DNA from: Niveibacterium sp. SC-1
GTDB lineage: Bacteria; Pseudomonadota; Gammaproteobacteria; Burkholderiales; Rhodocyclaceae
Assembly: GCF_038235435.1 (NCBI RefSeq)
Contig: NZ_CP151275.1
Coordinates: 2,914,001 to 2,978,000, forward strand
Length of the DNA: 64,000 bases
Direction of reading: 5' to 3'
The notes beneath the pieces were generated by a model. The model ran no database searches. It had not been told where the DNA came from and worked only from the letters and a program-made list of their open reading frames with translations. Positions within the stretch are counted from its first letter, which is position 1; each line of letters starts with the position of its first letter. The translations under genes and the position numbers were made by a program. Positions 61,711 to 64,000 of the stretch are shown here, piece after piece.

Positions 61711-62856
61711 ATGATTCCTGCCGATCTGGTTTCCCGTATGCGTACCCTGCTGACCAGCACCCCGCTGCCGGTTGGCGCCGTCACTCCCACCCAGCCAACG
61801 GACGCTGGGCTCGCCCCTGGTCAGCGTTTCACCGCCCAGGTCATCGAGCCCCAAAGCGACGGCACCTTCAAGGCCCTCGTCGGCGGGCGCACGCTCACGC
61901 TTGCCCTGCCGCAGTCGGTCAATGCGGGCGATATCCTCGAACTCGAGGTCAGCAGCAGCACGCCGCAGACTGTCTATGCCCGACTGGCCGAACCGGCGGC
62001 CTCGGCCAGTGGCCAGACACAACTCTCTGGTACCGCCCAGCTCATCAGCCAGTTTGCCGCCAACAGCAGCGCCGACAACCGCGCTGCGGCGCCGCTGGCC
62101 CGTGGCGAACCACTCCTGCCGCAGGCGCCCAACAACGGTACGGAGCTCGCCCCGCAGCTCGCGAAGGCCGTGAGCGAGAGTGGCGTATTTTATGAAGCCC
62201 ATCAGGCGCGCTGGGTTGCCGGCGACCTCCCGCTTGACACCCTGCTGCGCGAGCCTCAGGCACAAGGGCCTGGCAGTCAGGCGGCGCAGGCGAACGCGAG
62301 CGCACAGCAAGACGCCTCACGCGCGACGGTGCAACCACCCAGGGAAGGCGTCCCGGACCTTTCCTCAGGTACCGAACAGGCCCGCGGCACGCCCACCCAG
62401 CCCGCAGATGCGCCCGACGCTGCCGCGCATGCGCGACCCGGCCTGGCACATACCGCCGAAGCGGCGCTGAATACCACCGCTCCGCTCGTGCCGCGCGAGT
62501 TCGCGCCTCTCGTCCAGCAACAGCTCGACGCGCTCTTCACCCAGCAACTCGTCTGGCATGGACAAGCCTGGCCAGGTCAGCAGATGGAATGGCAGATCGA
62601 CCTGCCCGAACGTCCGGCGCCCGGCATGGAGCCGTCCGAAGACTGGAACACGCGCTTGCGCCTGACGCTGCCTCGACTCGGCGAAGTCGACGCACGCCTG
62701 CACCTGACTTCGCTGGGTCTCGCCCTCCATATTGACGCGACCGATCCCGCCACCGCCGCAGCGCTGCAGGAAAGCGTGGGTGGGTTGGCGGACGCACTGG
62801 CAGCGGCGGGTGTCCCGCTCACCGGCCATGCCATCGTGACCCCGCGTGATGAGTGA
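61711..62856 (+). CDS. fliK: flagellar hook-length control protein FliK-like
   Basis: The product has 381 residues: a variable Ala/Pro/Gln-rich N-terminal two-thirds and a FliK C-terminal domain (about 285-375, WNTRLRLTLPRLGEVDARLH). It measures the hook and switches export specificity by contacting FlhB. It overlaps the next small gene by eight bases. The location downstream of fliT rather than with hook genes is less usual, so it may be a second FliK-domain protein. Confidence 0.82.
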   Translation: MIPADLVSRMRTLLTSTPLPVGAVTPTQPTDAGLAPGQRFTAQVIEPQSDGTFKALVGGRTLTLALPQSVNAGDILELEVSSSTPQTVYARLAEPAASASGQTQLSGTAQLISQFAANSSADNRAAAPLARGEPLLPQAPNNGTELAPQLAKAVSESGVFYEAHQARWVAGDLPLDTLLREPQAQGPGSQAAQANASAQQDASRATVQPPREGVPDLSSGTEQARGTPTQPADAPDAAAHARPGLAHTAEAALNTTAPLVPREFAPLVQQQLDALFTQQLVWHGQAWPGQQMEWQIDLPERPAPGMEPSEDWNTRLRLTLPRLGEVDARLHLTSLGLALHIDATDPATAAALQESVGGLADALAAAGVPLTGHAIVTPRDE

Positions 62857-63157
62857 AACGACTTCGCCACGTCCAAGCCGTGCCCACGCGGTTGCGCTCG
62901 CCTACGAGGCGGGTTCAACCGCGCCTAAGGTCGTGGCCAAAGGGCGCGGCGTTTCGGCGGAGGAAATCATCCGCCGCGCGCGCGATGCGGGCGTCTATGT
63001 GCACGAGTCCGCCGAGCTCGTCTCCCTGCTGATGCAGGTCGACCTCGACAGCCAGATTCCGCCGACGCTCTACGTCGCCGTCGCCGAGTTGCTGGCGTGG
63101 ATTTACCGCGTCGAGCGGGGCGAACAAGCACCGGCGCCAGAGCCGCCACAGGCTTGA
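62849..63157 (+). CDS. FlhB C-terminal-like protein (FhlB/FlhX type)
   Basis: The product has 102 residues from the ATG at 62849 (an in-frame GTG is one codon upstream). Residues 10-95 match the cytoplasmic FlhB tail (AVALAYEAGSTAPKVVAKGR, then SAELVSLLMQVDLDSQIPP, YVAVAELLAWIYRV). The autocleavage NPTH motif of full-length FlhB is absent. Such FlhB-tail proteins can partly replace the FlhB C-terminus in export switching and commonly follow fliK. Confidence 0.88.
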   Translation: MSETTSPRPSRAHAVALAYEAGSTAPKVVAKGRGVSAEEIIRRARDAGVYVHESAELVSLLMQVDLDSQIPPTLYVAVAELLAWIYRVERGEQAPAPEPPQA

Positions 63158-63180
63158 GCCTGCGGGCCGCGTGCTATAGT
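63154..63180 (+). promoter_or_regulatory. possible sigma-70 promoter of ycgR
   Basis: TTGAGC (63154-63159) and TATAGT (63175-63180) are 15 bp apart, shorter than the ideal 17. The -10 is good; the spacing makes this uncertain. Confidence 0.35.
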
Positions 63181-63256
63181 CGTCGCTGCTTTTCGATCGC
63201 CGGAAGCGCCCATTCCAAAGCGACTCGTTTCCAACAAAAAATAGCGCGCATTCGAG

Positions 63257-63997
63257 ATGTCCGACGAAGATGATCTGGCCCGGTTTGTTGTCCGCGGCCC
63301 CAAGGAAATCCGCTTCCTGATGCGCCAGTTGTCCGAGCGCACCAGCCTCGTCTCGGCCTATCCCGCGGACGCGGGTCATTTCGCGCTGCTTTCCATCCTG
63401 GATGTACCGGAATCTCCGGACGAGCACCTGATTCTCGACGTTTCGCAAGACGAGGCCCAGAACACGGCCTTGCTGCGCTCGGAGCGGATCATCTGCGTCT
63501 CGCAGCTCGATCGCGTGCGTATCCAGTTCGAGCTGCCGGGCATTCAAGCAGGTCGTCACCTCGACAAGCCGGCGCTCATCAGCCGGATGCCCGCCGCGGT
63601 GTTGCGCCTGCAACGCCGGGAGTTTTACCGCCTGCAGACGCCAGTCACCGACCCGGTGCGCTGCGTGGTCCCGATCGGCGAAGCCGGCAAGAGTCAGCCG
63701 CTGGACACGCGGGTGCTCGATATCTCCGGTGGCGGCGTGGCAGTCTGCCTACCTGACACCGGGCACGGTTTTCACGTCGATCGGGAATTCACCGGTTGCC
63801 AGCTCTTCCTGCAGGACACCCAGGCGCTGGTCATCAGGCTGCGCGTGCGCAATCTCTTCAAGGTGACTCTGCCCGGCGGCAACGAGATATTGCGCGCAGG
63901 ATGCGAATTCGTCGGGCTGACGCCGGCGCAGGAAAACCATATCCAGCGCTACATCCTGCGGATCGAGCGGGAACGCGCCGCGCGAGGCACCGAGTAG
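63257..63997 (+). CDS. ycgR: c-di-GMP-binding flagellar brake protein YcgR
   Basis: The product has 246 residues: a YcgR N-terminal domain (about 1-110) and a PilZ domain (about 115-240). The c-di-GMP-binding signature is present as Arg-rich QRREFYRLQTP (RxxxR) and DISGGGVAV (DxSxxG). When bound to c-di-GMP it interacts with the motor and slows swimming. It would be a natural reader of the cyclase encoded at 46234-48021. It ends three bases before the window end. Confidence 0.94.
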   Translation: MSDEDDLARFVVRGPKEIRFLMRQLSERTSLVSAYPADAGHFALLSILDVPESPDEHLILDVSQDEAQNTALLRSERIICVSQLDRVRIQFELPGIQAGRHLDKPALISRMPAAVLRLQRREFYRLQTPVTDPVRCVVPIGEAGKSQPLDTRVLDISGGGVAVCLPDTGHGFHVDREFTGCQLFLQDTQALVIRLRVRNLFKVTLPGGNEILRAGCEFVGLTPAQENHIQRYILRIERERAARGTE

Positions 63998-64000
63998 CCG

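Overview
The window is GC-rich, densely coded DNA that looks like the chromosome of a free-living, flagellated betaproteobacterium. Gene content and order (PpkA/PppA/Fha-controlled type VI secretion, a fliC-flaG-fliD-fliS-fliT-fliK-ycgR block, an IS481-family element) fit Rhodocyclales or Burkholderiales. This placement is an inference from gene style, not from a marker gene. No tRNA, rRNA or CRISPR array was recognised.

Layout. (1) 1-4488: the end of a DUF2126 protein, a circularly permuted ATP-grasp/alpha-E fusion and a transglutaminase-like protein, a common co-occurring trio of unknown substrate. (2) 4498-5552: a complete IS481-family element with matching ends and a 6-bp target duplication, inserted exactly at the stop codon of the next gene. 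(3) 5548-6732 (minus): an ArgD-type aminotransferase preceded by a strong terminator hairpin and an Arg-rich short reading frame, a possible attenuator. (4) 7045-45962: one large type VI secretion (T6SS) locus. A minus-strand pair (membrane sensor with a CXXCH haem motif, and a Ser/Thr kinase) diverges from tssA-tssB-tssC-hcp-hcp2-tagJ-tssE-tssF-tssG-tssH. Then come a cargo section (unknown protein, TPR-methyltransferase, VgrG, DUF6484, DUF4150 PAAR-like, ketosynthase-like protein, AHH-type nuclease candidate, two immunity-family proteins, DUF2169, TIGR02270), the Fha/PppA control proteins, a lipoprotein, an M15 peptidase, PAAR, a membrane protein, tssM, tagF, an OmpA protein and a divergent second tssA. 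I find no tssJ, tssK or tssL, although the locus is bounded on both sides by unrelated genes.

(5) 46234-48021: a diguanylate cyclase. (6) 48251-56994: a flagellin-modification island with a TPR/SPINDLY-type O-GlcNAc transferase behind a candidate sigma-54 promoter, a sugar aminotransferase, a NeuD-type acyltransferase, a FabG-like reductase, an AMP-ligase, LuxE- and LuxC-family proteins, and a convergent acyl carrier protein. (7) 57249-63997: a consensus sigma-28 promoter, then flagellin, FlaG, FliD, FliS, FliT, FliK, an FlhB-tail-like protein and YcgR.

How the parts work together (inference). The haem sensor and kinase probably gate T6SS assembly through the Fha protein, opposed by PppA and TagF. 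VgrG, with PAAR-like tips and DUF2169/TIGR02270 accessory proteins, probably loads the nuclease candidate, and the adjacent immunity proteins protect the producer. The island next to fliC probably builds an acylated amino sugar or related group for flagellin. The diguanylate cyclase and the PilZ protein YcgR link motility to c-di-GMP.
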